Source: Romanomermis culicivorax
Lineage: Eukaryota; Nematoda; Enoplea; Mermithida; Mermithidae
Length of the DNA: 64,000 bases
Direction: 5' to 3'
Assembly: GCA_963922205.1 (NCBI GenBank)
Contig: CAWUHX010000004.1
Location: forward strand, 434,001-498,000
Shown here: in pieces, positions 20,505 to 32,345 of the stretch
How the letters are laid out: every line of letters begins with the position of its first letter
Numbering within the stretch: the stretch's first letter is position 1
Program-made: the position numbers and the translations under genes
The notes under the pieces: model-generated
What the model was told of the DNA's origin: nothing
The model's database searches: none
Seen by the model: only the letters and a program-made list of their open reading frames with translations

Positions 20505-21400
20505 CAGCATTCTAGAGTATCAAATGGTCACTTTACACAAATTTTTATTCCGAGTGTAAACAAGCGTATTTTCGTGATTTTTTGGTCGAAGGGGTTTTTC
20601 GACTGCGGGGAATTCAGTTCCCAATCACTTTACACAAAAAATAATTTCAAGTGTAAACAAATGTATTTCTGCGATTTTTTGAGAGGAGGGGTTTTTGACT
20701 ATGGAGAATTCGAAGGATGCAGTCACGCCACACAAAAAAATTCTCTCAAGTGTCAAAAAGGCTATTTCAGCGATTTTCTGTGGAAAGGGTTTTCAACGGC
20801 GGGGAATTCAATTGATGCGATCACTACACAGAATAATTATCCTGTGTGTAAAACGAAGGTATTTCCATGGTCTTTTATCGGGAGGAGTTTTCGACCAATG
20901 GGAATTCAATGGATGTGATTAGTTTACACACAAAAAATATTCCGAGTGTAAACAAGCGTATTTTTTTTGATTTTTTGGTGGAACGGGTTTTCGATCGAAG
21001 CGAATTCAATGGATGAGGTCAGTTTACACACAATAATCATCATTAATGTAAATGAAGGTACTCCTATGACGTTTTGCAGGTTTGGTTTTTGACCATTGAT
21101 AAATTGATGGATGTGGTCATTCTACACCAAAAATTATCTCAGGTGTAAACAAGCATATTTTTGTGATAATTTGGAGCACAGAGTTTTGGACCACAGGGAA
21201 TCCGATGAATGTGATCACTTTACGCACAAAATTATATTGAGTGTATACACATGTGTTTTTGCCATTTTTGTGGAAGAGGTTTCTGACGATGGGAAATTCA
21301 ATGCACACAGTCACTTCATTAAAAAAAAAATGTTTTTTTGGGTTGAGGAGTTCTTGATCACTGGGAATTCGATGGTAACAGTCACTTTACACTATGTTTA
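20505..21400. repeat. Degenerate ~97-bp satellite, about nine units
   Basis: Each unit contains a GTGTAAACAAGCGTATTT-like word (20555, 20652, 20749, 20844, 20944, about 21047, 21139, 21239), then GATTTTTTGGTGGA, GGGGTTTTCGAC and GAATTCAATGGATG, then CAGTTTACAC. The spacing is close to 97 bp. Two to three units recur at 41695-41935. The open frames within it merely reflect the periodicity. Confidence 0.8.
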
Positions 21401-21961
21401 CAACATTTTTTATGTTCTATGTAGTTTATGTTTTTTTTACTTTTACCGGAAGTGAGAATTTTTAGTTTTAAGATTGTTTGTTATTGTTTCTTTGAAGTGA
21501 AGATGACCAAATTTAAAAGTTTAATGTGCTTCTATGAAAGTTTTCACACATGGCTGAGCCCATCTGAAAACGGGTGGACTATAGTTTGTTTTTTATAAAA
21601 TGCTTCTAAATTGAAAAAAGACAAAAATCAACTATGCAGTCAAAATCGCGTATAGAATGCTTTCACAGTAAGATTTTTCACTCTAAAAATTGTTAAAAGT
21701 TGATTGTATAAGCTCACAAATTTTCAATCTCACATGATGAATGGTTCAGCTGAAAATTGTAAAAATCTAAAATAGTACTTGCTTTCCACTTTTATAATTA
21801 AGAAGCATTTCAAGAAAAACAGACTATAGTCTATCAGAAAATGCCCCGTTGGGGCAGAAAAGAGAAGAATATACTTGCCTGGAAGTCACCAAGCTTGAAA
21901 AAGAAGTGAACTAGATTTTGGAGAACTTGGGTTAAATTTGGAAAAAATTCACTTTTCTAGT
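21401..21961. other. Gene-free stretch
   Basis: AT-rich sequence without recognisable genes. It ends with TTTTCTAGT (21953-21961), the presumed target-site duplication of the MULE-like element. Confidence 0.4.
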
Positions 21962-23164
21962 GGCGTATTCCTAAAACAGTGTTTCCTAAAACAGCGTTTC
22001 CTAAAAGAGCATTTCCTAAAAGAGCGTTTCCTAAAAAAACAGATTCCTAAAACAGCGGTTCCTAAAACAGCGTTTCCTTAAACAGCGGATTCCTAAAACA
22101 GCATTTCCTAAAACAGCGTTTTCCTACATTAAATAGATATGCATTAAATCACAATGATGTGTTTCCCACGGTATGCGTTGCAAAGCTACCTCCAGAAGTG
22201 CTGTAAAGTGAGGTGTGTACGTATTGTGCGAGTGTTAGTCACTTTTCCATTCATTAGTAACTGTTTTTTGAAAATGGATGTGTTTAAGACTCAGAAAAAA
22301 AGTGAATGTTTAAGCTTAGCTGGCTATTGTTATAGAATTGATTACCGAAAGCCCGAAAAAACGATTTGGTGCTGTACAAAAACAGGCTGCAAGGGAAGTG
22401 TTGTAATAAAAAATTGAATGTTATTGTTTTCTCATTTTGCGCTGAATTGTTCTAGTACAAAATTGAATGTTATCGTTATGTGCTCTCATTTTGCGCCGAA
22501 AACCATGCACATAGCTTTTTTGGTGTTTATTTTAAACGTTTAAGCATCTAAAAACGTTTGCATTTGAAAAAACAGTTTTCTTTCAAAAGTCTACAAAAAT
22601 CTGCATTTTTTGCCCAAAAAAATAAAAAACTACTAAAATTTTGCTTCGCATCAATTGACACTTTTTCCATTTTGAATGAAAAATAGCGAATTTCGCAATG
22701 ATTAAACCCCCATGCATTTGCATACGGATAAGACACGTCGTTGGAGAACAATTGCAAAGATAGTGGATATATGCCAATGACTACATATATACTAAGTTAA
22801 TGGTTAGTCAATGTTCGTTTATTATGTAACAAAAACAGACACTCTTCATTTATAAAAGCACAATCTGAGCAAAATAAACTTTTTCAACAGCGATCTAGTG
22901 TAAAGAACCTGAATGATAAATTGTGCCCATATATCATATACTAGGAACCGCTGTTTTAGGAAAATGCTGTTTTAGGAAACACTGTTTTAGGAAAACACTG
23001 TTTTAGGAAACGCTGTTTTAGGAAAACGCTGTTTTAGGAAACACTGTTTTAGGAATCTGCTGTTTTAGGAATCCGCTGTTTTAGGAAACTCTGTTTTAGG
23101 AAACCCTGTTTTAGGAAACGCTGTTTTAGGAAACGCTGTTTTAGGAACCGCTGCTTTAGACCTA
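21962..23164. mobile_element. MULE-like element with tandem-repeat inverted ends
   Basis: The left end (21967-22127) is about ten copies of a 15-16-bp unit, TTTCCTAAAACAGCG. The right end (22942-23158) is about 14 copies of its reverse complement. The two arms would form a long hairpin. The flanks TTTTCTAGT (21953-21961) and CTTTCTAGT (23165-23173) match at eight of nine bases, and 9-bp duplications are typical of MULEs. The interior has a FLYWCH-like finger, a domain that commonly accompanies MULE transposases. No transposase remains, so this is a non-autonomous or decayed copy. Confidence 0.65.
22154..22417 (+). pseudogene. FLYWCH-type zinc-finger fragment
   Basis: The frame of 87 codons contains, from about residue 42, a block resembling the start of a FLYWCH finger: FKTQKK, then LAGYCYRIDYR, then TIWCCTKTGCKGSVV. 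The CX4-5C pair is present, but the frame ends just before the expected His-x-His, so the finger is truncated. These fingers bind DNA and are found in MULE transposases and derived host regulators. The position between inverted arrays suggests a transposase remnant. Confidence 0.5.
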
Positions 23165-23173
23165 CTTTCTAGT

Positions 23174-24300
23174 ATTGGATTTTCATTCTTCCTCATAAAA
23201 AAATTTTCCATGTCTGTGAAAAAGTATATTCTGCAGCTGAGTGCATCAACACACTCCACAACGAAACATGTGCATCTTCAAAATTTTGAGGAGGGTACAG
23301 GGGTGGACCTTGGTTTTTTTGGCGTTTTTGGAGACAAAAAATCCAGAAAAAGTTGACTAAAAAAATTTTTTTTCATAACAAATTAACCAGTTTTAAAACC
23401 CTCGGGGTAGTTTGTACCCCCAACCCCATGTCCTCCCTCACACATGTGAGCTAACTGTGTTAAACTTTTTTGATCTTTTTAGTGTCAATAACAGGAATCA
23501 ATTCTGGGAAAGTGGCACATGAAATCCCACTCGTTTTTTTAGAAACGGCTACAGCACAAAGTCTTCTCGAAACTAAATCGATTGTGCAAGATATTTTTAA
23601 TTGACTCATTTCATATAGCATATCATATAGAATTCACCCCATAAGTTCTACTGATTACAAACTATAAGCAAATTTATTCTCCTCTATTTAGCTATTAGAA
23701 AATTACAGCCGTGGAAATTTTTTTTGGAAAGAATGAAAATCTAGTATAATGAAGGTGATTTTTTTCCAACTTCAACTCAAGTTCTCAAGAATCTAGTCCC
23801 CTTCTTTTTCTAGCCTGGCAACTATCCCAACGAGTATATTCTTCTTTTTTCTCGCCCATAGTGGTATTTTCTAACTAACTAGTTTATGTCATAAAAATTC
23901 TAGTATCTGCGAAAAGAACATTTGGTGCCGGCTGGTGCTAGATACTGTGTCACTGATGCCTGAACATTCCTATCTCTCTATTACAACAGATATGCATGGC
24001 AATAATTTTCCACTTTTCATATTGATGGTCGGAAGATGGGTGTCGGCGAGCAGAAAAAACAGAAAAAAAGCTCCGCAACTATATGTTTAATGTAAAATAT
24101 GCAAAAATCATAAAAAAGCTGTCCTTGAGAAAGTTTGGGGGGAGTGTTGAAAATTTTTTGGACCAGGGGATGTACAGGGTCTCAGGTAGGAGGGTCTACC
24201 CCCAACCCAACCCAACCCCCTATGTGCATGTCATTCTCTTCTGCAAGTAAAATTCTCTTTTGTTCAGATAGTAAGAATCACCATTGATCGTTTTATTGAT
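23174..24300. other. Gene-free stretch with dispersed repeat
   Basis: No gene is seen. About 24000-24235 repeats about 640-865 (shared CCAGGGGATG, TCTCAGGTA and CTATGTGCATGT), again immediately upstream of an F-box-like remnant. An acceptor-like TTTGTTCAG lies at about 24259-24267. Confidence 0.45.
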
Positions 24301-24638
24301 ATGGATGATGTCCTCATTATTAGGGAGATCTTAAAATATTTTGATTTCGAAGAATTATGCATAGGGGAGCGAATAAATTCAAATTTCAAAAGTTGCGTCG
24401 AATGGGAGTTGTGTTGGTTAAAATACATCAATTTTGATCAAATACATACTTTTTTCTGGAAGAATGTTATGGGCAAAATTCAAAGATATTGTTCCCGTCT
24501 GCATCATTTGAAAAATTTAAACTTGCTCTGGAAAAAGGGGTTGTTTGATTCACCAGAGCCATCGATAGTTGTGAATCCCGAGAGGAGTTGATGCTTGAAT
24601 GGATTCATCTTAGCTGCATAGAAAACATATCGAAGTAA
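24301..24638 (+). pseudogene. F-box-like gene with the middle deleted
   Basis: It begins MDDVLIIREILKYFDFEELC, the F-box-like N-terminus seen at 33342, and runs about 90 residues (FKSCVEWEL, then SPEPSIV). It then jumps straight to the family's C-terminal tail in another frame (EWIHLSCIEN, about 24594-24638). Everything between, several hundred codons and the intron, is missing. The deletion and frame change make this a dead copy. Confidence 0.7.
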
Positions 24639-24769
24639 CACTGCCCGGTCTATTTTTTGTAGAATCTGAATTTTTATTGAGAGTTAATTAGTAAACATTT
24701 CCTTTGGTCTATACCGCTTGATAATTGCTTATTCTATTATTATCTAGATATGTCTGCTACTCTTGCTCT

Positions 24770-25361
24770 TGTTGTAGTGTGTTTTCCACCGATTTTTACT
24801 GTTTTGTCAAAACGCATCACAGGCCCGCAGGTGGCAAGTGGAGAGAGCAACGCGGACCACCAGTGGCCATCTTACTGTAGCGCACGTCGGTACGCGTGCG
24901 CTGGTCTCTCTCTATTCACTATTTGATTAACGTATATTTTGTGTGTTTTTATTTTTCTACTAGTTGTGTGCCCCGCCGGCCACCACTAGTACATATTAGC
25001 AGCCTCCCACCACGCCTTCTCGTCTTTTCTCGCCCGTGCGTGGGAGTCGATTTATTGTTATTACTTTCTCTTCGCCTCGCCCGTCGCGTTTTTGTCACGT
25101 AAGTTTTCGTATTTTTATCGTGTAATAATAAATATGTAGGAAAGCTCCTTCGTCTCTTGGTACTGAGCAATAAGGGAGACAATTAAAGAAACTAGGCTTT
25201 TCTTTAATTGTTGGGTTAATTATCGTCGGGGTTTAAGTACTAGTAATTAGGTTATCGGGTAAACGTGGGTGTGGGACGCACGTACATTAAGGACGCAACC
25301 TCGGAATCCCAATCCTGCTCTCGCTGCATCACCTCCGCCCCGACCAAACCAAGATATAACA
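24770..25361 (+). repeat. Solo LTR of the third LTR family
   Basis: It runs from TGTTGTAGTG to GATATAACA, 592 bp. It matches the reverse complement of 40893-41486, whose tips TGTTGTA/TACAACA are perfect inverted repeats. The flanks CTCT (24766-24769) and CTCT (25362-25365) are a 4-bp target duplication. A solo LTR normally results from recombination between the two LTRs of a full element. Confidence 0.85.
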
Positions 25362-25365
25362 CTCT

Positions 25366-26157
25366 GCAACTGTATGCTCAAGAGTCAAGGCCATACATGC
25401 ATGCTTGACCTCCGGCAGACTTCGATTGGCCCACAGCAGATTTTTACTGAGCCCCAGCAATGATCGAGAAGTTAACAAAGGAAAATGGTTTTCACCAATA
25501 TTCAGCGAAACACACTCGTTTCTATAAAGGAAAACCTGAAAAATTTTTTAAAAATGCGACAAATTTTCCATGATTTTGAGCTGAAATTCAGAAGAATCGT
25601 AATTTTTTTGCGTAGAATTTCCTGTTTTTTCATCTTTTTTACACAAGCAAACCACGAAAATTTTCTCAAGATGCTTAAGTTTTTCCAGATTTTGACGTAA
25701 AATTGACAAAAAAAAATTTTGACGTAAAATGGACAAAAAATTCAGCTAATAAGTTCTTATTGTTTTATGGAAACCTTCAATCAAGACACTCTAATAATGG
25801 TCCTTTGCACATAATGCTAAGGGGTCAAATTATTAACAAATTACGGGGTCAGACCTATAGTTTCTTCAAGCAATTTAATCTCAGTGCTTGAGGATTTATG
25901 AGGATTTAAAAGTTGGTGTTCTGGAGAGAAAAAAGTTGGTGGCTGAATCGAGACAGTGGCCAAAGCGCATCAGTAGCTGAAATGCCATGGGCCAATCTGA
26001 ACGGTTACTACTCATTGAAAAATATTTTCGCAGCACCGATCAATTTTATTCGAGTGAATTAGGGGTTACAAACATCAGTACAGTTATTTGGAGTGATTGA
26101 ATTACATGCCAATTAGTTATGTGGGGTTGGTTTCACCCAAATTCGGCGAAACACACA
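25366..26157. repeat. Gene-free stretch with flank-type repeat fragments
   Basis: About 25545-25735 resembles the downstream flank of the F-box-like genes (compare 1960-2120). About 25428-25490 (AGCAGATTTTTACTGAGCCCC, then TGATCGAGAAGTTAAC) recurs at 27074-27130. No gene is recognised. Confidence 0.45.
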
Positions 26158-26262
26158 ACGGTGATTCTCAAAACAGCGATTCTCAAAACAGCGAATTCTG
26201 AAAACAGCGACATCTCAAAACAGCGAAGTATCAGAACAGATTCTCAAAATAACAAATTTTCA
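26158..26262 (+). repeat. Short tandem array, GATTCTCAAAACAGC unit
   Basis: About six degenerate copies of ATTCTCAAAACAGCGA lie head to tail. The unit resembles the TTTCCTAAAACAGCG unit of the MULE-like element at 21967, so this may be one arm of a related element. No inverted partner was found nearby. Confidence 0.55.
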
Positions 26263-28662
26263 AAACAATTATCTTTAGAATGGGAAAATTGAGATTGGGC
26301 GGGGTAGACGTTCTGGCACGCGGTCTATTTGGTCCTCCTTTTCGATCTGGTGGATCTCGTTTGTCACACATTTTGGCACCAATCGCCAGATTTCTGACAT
26401 GGCTTTATAGCATGTGTTTTTACGAGATTACAGCTTTTTATTCTTGTTTGTTTTTTATTAACATATCGACATACATGTTTTTTGTTTCTTTTTTCCTTTA
26501 TCGATTTATTTCTTTGAATATTCTGATTTTGTGCTATCTTTCGTATAATTTTTTCAGGTTGTGTGCTTTTGTTCTATTTTTACCTACTTTTTCTACATTG
26601 TTCTACTTCTCATGTCTTTATCATTCGTTTTTTGTTCTGCTTTTACTGCTTGATTATTTCATCTTATTTCTTTGTTTTATTTTATTTATTCCATCAATTT
26701 AATTTTTTTGCAATGCAATTAAGCTGCATACAAAACAACTTTAATGGAAAATCCTTATGATAATTTTTTGCTTTTGTTTTTTCCAACGTTTCAAAAAATG
26801 TTTTTCTCTCAAAATTTTTTTTGTGATTTTGGAACGATCCGTTCGCGCATAGCTACTGCAACTGCAGCACAAAACCATGTGAAATTTAGATGGTCAAATG
26901 TCACTAAGAATAGACTATCTCAACTATCAAAAACGATTTTAATGTAGCTAATTTGCATATTGTGAGCGTTTACTCTGATGCATAGAAATTTTTAGTATCC
27001 GCTGTATTGAGTCTCGCTATTTTGGGTTCCGCTGTATTCGGGACACGCCGTGGGGGACGTTTGGGGTGTTTGACCTACAGCAGATTCTTGCTGAGCCCCT
27101 GCAATGATCGAGAAGTTAACGAAGGAAAATGAGAAAAAGAGACGAGAAAGTTGTCAAAAAAGTGAGAATGATGCTGCAGTCTAGCAATTTTTTCTGAACA
27201 AATCATAGATGATTCCAAAAAAGTAGCATCTTGACTTTTAAAAGTGCAGTCTGACGAAATTATTACACACATCTGACTAATACAAGTGTACTACTTGGTT
27301 GTAAGAAGACCTACAGTCCAACGCACAAACAATGCTTACAAACTTCAAACACAAACAATTTGTGCATTGTTTGAGAAAAGTTTGAAGAGGAAAAAATACT
27401 CTCAAGCACTCCACAAGCATTTGTCAAACACTGTCGTTTATAGTTTAGCCGTAAAACATATAGATGTCATATGTGTGTCATAAATCATGGGAACAGCTCA
27501 TATTACCAATTTCACACTAAACAAAGTATAGTTCATGGTTCTAGGACAATTCGTCCCCCACAATTTGTCCCCAACACAATTCGCCCCTGGTAATTACCTG
27601 GATTTAGATTTAAAAGCAACTCCATGATATGTTATGTAATTTATCTCCAGATTTTCTTTTTCCAGCTTCATTTCTAGTAACTTTTTATAGGGATCTATGG
27701 AGAGCAATTAAGATTATGACAAAGTATCACAATTAATGTACGTGTGACTATATCGTGTTCTTCACTATCTTTTTTGTGACAACTTTTCAGTGTACCAAAT
27801 TCAAAAAAAAATAAAAATAGAAAAAACAGAAGAAAAATATAGAGTAAAAAAATAAGAAAAGGAGAATAAGTAGAAAGTAATTAAAAAAAAATAAAAGAAG
27901 AAACTAAACAAGAAAGATGGAAGACAAAAAAGAGGAATACGAGAAAGAAAATTAAAGGAAAAAAGGAACAAAAAACATAAAAACAAATGCAGATCGGAGA
28001 ACATAAATGACTCGCAATTCTGCTTATGAAATCCGTGTTACATATTAAAATTCTGCGTAAATTCTCCCGAGTATTCACGCCACGAGACTAAAATTTCGCA
28101 TAGTTTCTGGGGATTTGGACACCATCATTACAAACTTATAAAAATTTGCAAATTGCCAGTGTTGAGATTTTTCACAAATTTTTGGTCGAAATAGATTATT
28201 TTGAGTCATTTAAACTTTAGCTGCAAGCTTTCATTTTGAACCCTGCCACACATTTTGTTTCAAATGCAAAAATTACCGGCCACTTCAATGATAGGGAACT
28301 ACTGCTCAAACGCCTGTATTGCTGACTGTAAGAGTAAAAACCGCACCAGTAAATAAATCATATATTCAAAGAAAATTAAAATAAAATTTTTGTGGACCTT
28401 TATTTGGAACATTTCTGTGGATATTTTTCTTCTTGTGCATAATACTTGCACTCTGCATGCAGAATTCATAAATAAACATGCTGGTATTTCGGCTGGGAAA
28501 AATCTCTAGGTTTTGTACATGGATGTGTAGAAGTGCTATTACATAACTGCCAACAATTATTTTTATATCTGAATTTTTTAAATTTAAAAAACAGTGAATT
28601 GGGGGCCAATTACCCGGGGAGAACCGTGGAGGGGGGGGGGGCGAATTTTCCGTATCCGATAG
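26263..28662. other. AT-rich gene-free region
   Basis: This region has low-complexity T-rich (26400-26720) and A-rich (27800-28000) tracts. Open frames here give phenylalanine- or lysine-rich products driven by base composition. A repeat shared with 25428-25490 lies at 27074-27130. No gene is supported. Confidence 0.4.
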
Positions 28663-28744
28663 TTCATACTGTACTCTTTTTATCCTATCAACCAGACAAA
28701 GAATAATTTCTCTGGTTGATATCATCAAGGAAGTACAGTATGAA
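28663..28744. other. 82-bp near-perfect hairpin
   Basis: TTCATACTGTACT (28663-28675) pairs perfectly with AGTACAGTATGAA (28732-28744). Nested inside, ATCAACCAGA (28687-28696) pairs with TCTGGTTGAT (28711-28720). The two stems are separated by 11-bp arms. It could be a tiny foldback element or a hairpin RNA precursor. Confidence 0.6.
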
Positions 28745-29459
28745 TGTATACTGACATGAATGGTTTCAGACATGATGTTTGTTGATACTGCATAATAATT
28801 TATTTGCACTATGATCCATTGATTTAAGAATGATTAATGCAGTGTTCAGAATTTTGACAAATCCAACTTTACTCGAAGTCATAGGATCATGAAAGTGTGG
28901 CGAACAAGTGTGACCATCACTAACTGTGGAAAAATTTAAACGAGAAATAATTCATCAAAGAGCTTGCAAATGAATATTTCATAGTGTACTGAATGTGAAC
29001 ATGAATTCAAGACCAAATTACTACAAGTTCTTCAGTCTTACTATTTCTTCCGTCACAAATTACTATTTTTATTTTGGTGCGATGCAATTTCTCTCCCATG
29101 AAGAGAATTTTTTATACATGAGGAATGAAAAACAAACGATTACTGTACATTATGCACAAAAAATTTACTGAGCACTTATATTCCCCGATTTTCGTAGAAA
29201 AGCATCAATTGCTTTGTGGCATGTTCTCCAAACGTCAGCCTATTTTTCGTTTGTTTGGGGTGGAAAACAAGTCATAACAGTTTCTCTGATATGCTGAATA
29301 CAATGGTTCTTGTCCTTGCACACCCCATTCGTTACTGTTCATGAATTCATGAGGTGTATATAGCTTTTGCAACATTTTTGTACAAAATGAATGCTGTTTG
29401 TCTAATAAGTCCAATTTCGCTTTGAGAAAGGAAATTTTGGGTCGTCATTGTTGGGTATG
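28745..29459. other. Gene-free stretch
   Basis: AT-rich sequence in which no coding region, repeat or RNA gene was recognised. Confidence 0.4.
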
Positions 29460-30441
29460 GTGCACGAGCGCTACCATAGTCACAAGCGCTACCAAATTGG
29501 AAAAAAATATCGTATATACTTTGTGTGTTGAAAGAGAAATTTTTGCACTCGTTTTGTGTCTGCATCCATTAGGAAAATAGGGACGATTATGAATCAACTT
29601 TTTTCATATTATATCTTACAAGTTATCATCGTGAAAAACAACACGTGATTTTTTACCCACTAAATGACGCATATAACGCAAAAAATGATGGATTTCGCGA
29701 ATCAAAAAATTTAAAACATCAATTGGTAAAGCATTGACATCAGAATTGTTGACCTGCCAAAGATTACCCGTAATTTGAATAAAATTCAAGCATGTATTGA
29801 CAACTTTTTTCATTCTTTTTTTTTGACAACTTTTTTTCATTCTGATTTCGCTCGCCATTTTTCAAAAGTCGCTCACATTCTAAACAGATCCAATATTCTG
29901 TAACTTGGCCATTCCGAAGGATCTTCGTCGTTTTTTCGAAATTCGTAAATTCTTCCTGGATTCGTGTTAGATTTGCATTGAACTATCGATTTTTTTAATT
30001 TAATACTTAAGACAGGATTGCATTCACCGAAGTCCATTGTGTACGATGGGAGTAAAAGAATACTGTCTGGTATTTTTTTTTCTGATTCCTAGACTTCTGT
30101 CTCTAATTTGATGATTTTATTACTATCACCATCTTCATTAGGTCATTGTCCAGATTTTTTTGCATACAACCTTGTTTTATACTGGAATACTATGTCAAAG
30201 TGTGCCGCATTTTGTTATTGTAACAGGGCGGTCGCATTGATGACCATTTCTGCCAATTTTATGTTTTTGTCTGATTTTTTGTTGGACACAACCATTTCGT
30301 TTTTGGACCACAAAGTATTTTGACTGTCCCTCATTGTTTTATAAACACGATGCATGATAAAACCACAGTAACTTCAGCACAAAGTGTATAGGACATTTTT
30401 TCAATTTGGTAGCGCTTGTGACTATGGTAGCGCTCGTGCAC
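29460..30441. mobile_element. 982-bp non-autonomous element with 40-bp perfect TIRs
   Basis: Bases 29460-29499 (beginning GTGCACGAGCGCTACC) are the exact reverse complement of 30402-30441. Homology weakens just inside. Within each TIR the word AGCGCTACCA occurs twice, a possible double transposase site. The interior is AT-rich with only short frames. No clear target duplication was found, so the exact ends may be a base or two off and the superfamily is unknown. Confidence 0.75.
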
Positions 30442-32039
30442 TAGGTCCCAATCCTCATTGTTCGAGGTACCTGTAACGAGGGCAAACAAAAGACGGCTGA
30501 AGTAGGCAGAGGTTGAGCTCGCGGCATTTCAGTAATTGGCGTATGAATGGGATAACAGTCATCTTCATTATGGTAAAAGTCGGCCAGACCATCGGTTAGA
30601 GAGTTGGCTGCTATTGGCAGACTGTTGTGATTTTTGGGTGTTGTACAGGGCATTGTGAGCGTGTTTCTCGTCTCCATCACAATATTCAGAATTTTTGTAT
30701 TAATTTGAATCATTTCTCTTTTGAATCATATTTTATTTTTTAATGCACAATTGCAGTGAGTCAAAAACTGTTGTTACATGAAAATTTACATGGAAAATTA
30801 TCAGTTTCATGTGGGAATGTTAAACATTTTGAAAGAAAGAATTGTACTGGAACCCCAAGAATTTTTATGCTCTATGTGTATGCATTTACCTATTCATTTA
30901 AAATGTCAACACAAAGCATAATGTACTAAGTAAACTCCTGTTTTCGGCATGAAATTTATGTCTACTCGAATTTTTTCTTACAGGTTTTAATTGGTTAAGC
31001 TAATGATTTGGTCGATGAGGTGCATTTTGAAGGATACTGTAACTTATGACATGAAATTTTAGCCATTTAAAATATAATATTATTACTGAAGGGTTATTGA
31101 AATACGAATTTTTAATTCACAGACTTGACTCATGAATGTGCTGCATGTACATAAGGCATCATTTTCAACACAAAATGAAAATGTAAAATATTGCAAATGT
31201 CGGTACTCCCCACTTTTTCCCACACATTTCTTTTCCATTTTATTTTATCCATTGTTTCCTTTATTATGTTACACTCTTATTTCAGTTCTCATTCCTTTTT
31301 AGAAGAAAATTTTTTTAGAGATCTTGGAACCAAATCTTTAGTTTTGTGTGGAATCATTTTCGAGTGTTCCAGAATATCCGAATCCCAAAAGAACTGCCGT
31401 CGAGCTACGCACCGGAATGCTTACTTTTATTTTTATCTTAAAAACTGAGAGAATTGGGTTTTGAAAGCCTAAAACTGATGTGAATAGAATGAAATACGAG
31501 AAAACTAGCTTTAGCATTTCTGATGAAGTTAAGCAAATTTTTTAATCTAAGAGTGAGCAGCCAAAATATTTTCCAAAGATGCAAAAATGATCATGTCTAC
31601 TTCCATTTCCGAATCAACCATCAACAGTTTTTATCAATTGAGTTACATTGTCTTTTTTTGTAATCATCAGTAGTCAGTATATTCGATTTTCATTTGCCAA
31701 TCTGGCAACACTGGTCAAGATTTGGTCATTATTGTCATTACTGTTTTTGCTCTGTCAGCATTGCATTCCAGAGCTCCCTCATTTTGAGCCGTCATCTTGA
31801 GTGTGGCCTACATCGTACATCTTTGTGGTTTTTTTGCACTGTTTGCACCCCGAATCAAAAGTTTGAGGACCCAGCCCCCTGGAAAATTCTTGCCGTGCAT
31901 GTCTGGCACCGATCATAATAAGATTTGCATGATTGTACGAGTTTTCTAAGTTGGGACAGAACGAAGGTTTGCATTTAGCACGTCCAGATCCAGTCGTCTC
32001 ACTTTACCAACTCACAAACCAAAACGGCAAAGGTTGCAG
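30442..32039. other. Gene-free stretch
   Basis: AT-rich sequence with short frames that show no family resemblance. Nothing specific is recognised. Confidence 0.35.
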
Positions 32040-32345
32040 GAGCAAAAAATAACCAAATTTCAAAAGTTGCATTGATTTCGATCGAATCTTCACTGATTCT
32101 TGGATGAAAATAATAAAAAAATATCGTTTCGGCCTGCATGAGTTAACATCTTTCATTTGGAAAAACAAGTGTTTTTTTCCGACTCATTAATTTGTACCTG
32201 AACATTTTAGGGATAATTTCATCATCCTTCTTCCTAGCTTACAAAAACTGAAAAGTTTTGAAATTGATCCAGATTTTCTTCAAATGTTCAAGGGGGAAAA
32301 TTTACTGTTCTGTGCGAAATTCTCTTAATTCTCCACAACTTAGTG
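32040..32345 (+). pseudogene. Strongly decayed F-box-like gene fragment
   Basis: Scattered blocks match the F-box-like gene at 33342: AACCAAATTTCAAAAGTTGC (compare 33419), TTCGGCCTGCATGAG (compare 33535), and CATCCTTCTTCCTAGCTTAC followed by AAATTGATCC (compare 33650-33700). They occur in the same order but with frameshifts and gaps, so no protein can be made. Confidence 0.55.

Noticed and set aside
21967..23158. A CRISPR-like array, because of the short regular repeats.
   Set aside because: The repeats are nearly contiguous without unique spacers, face each other as inverted arms, and the DNA is eukaryotic.
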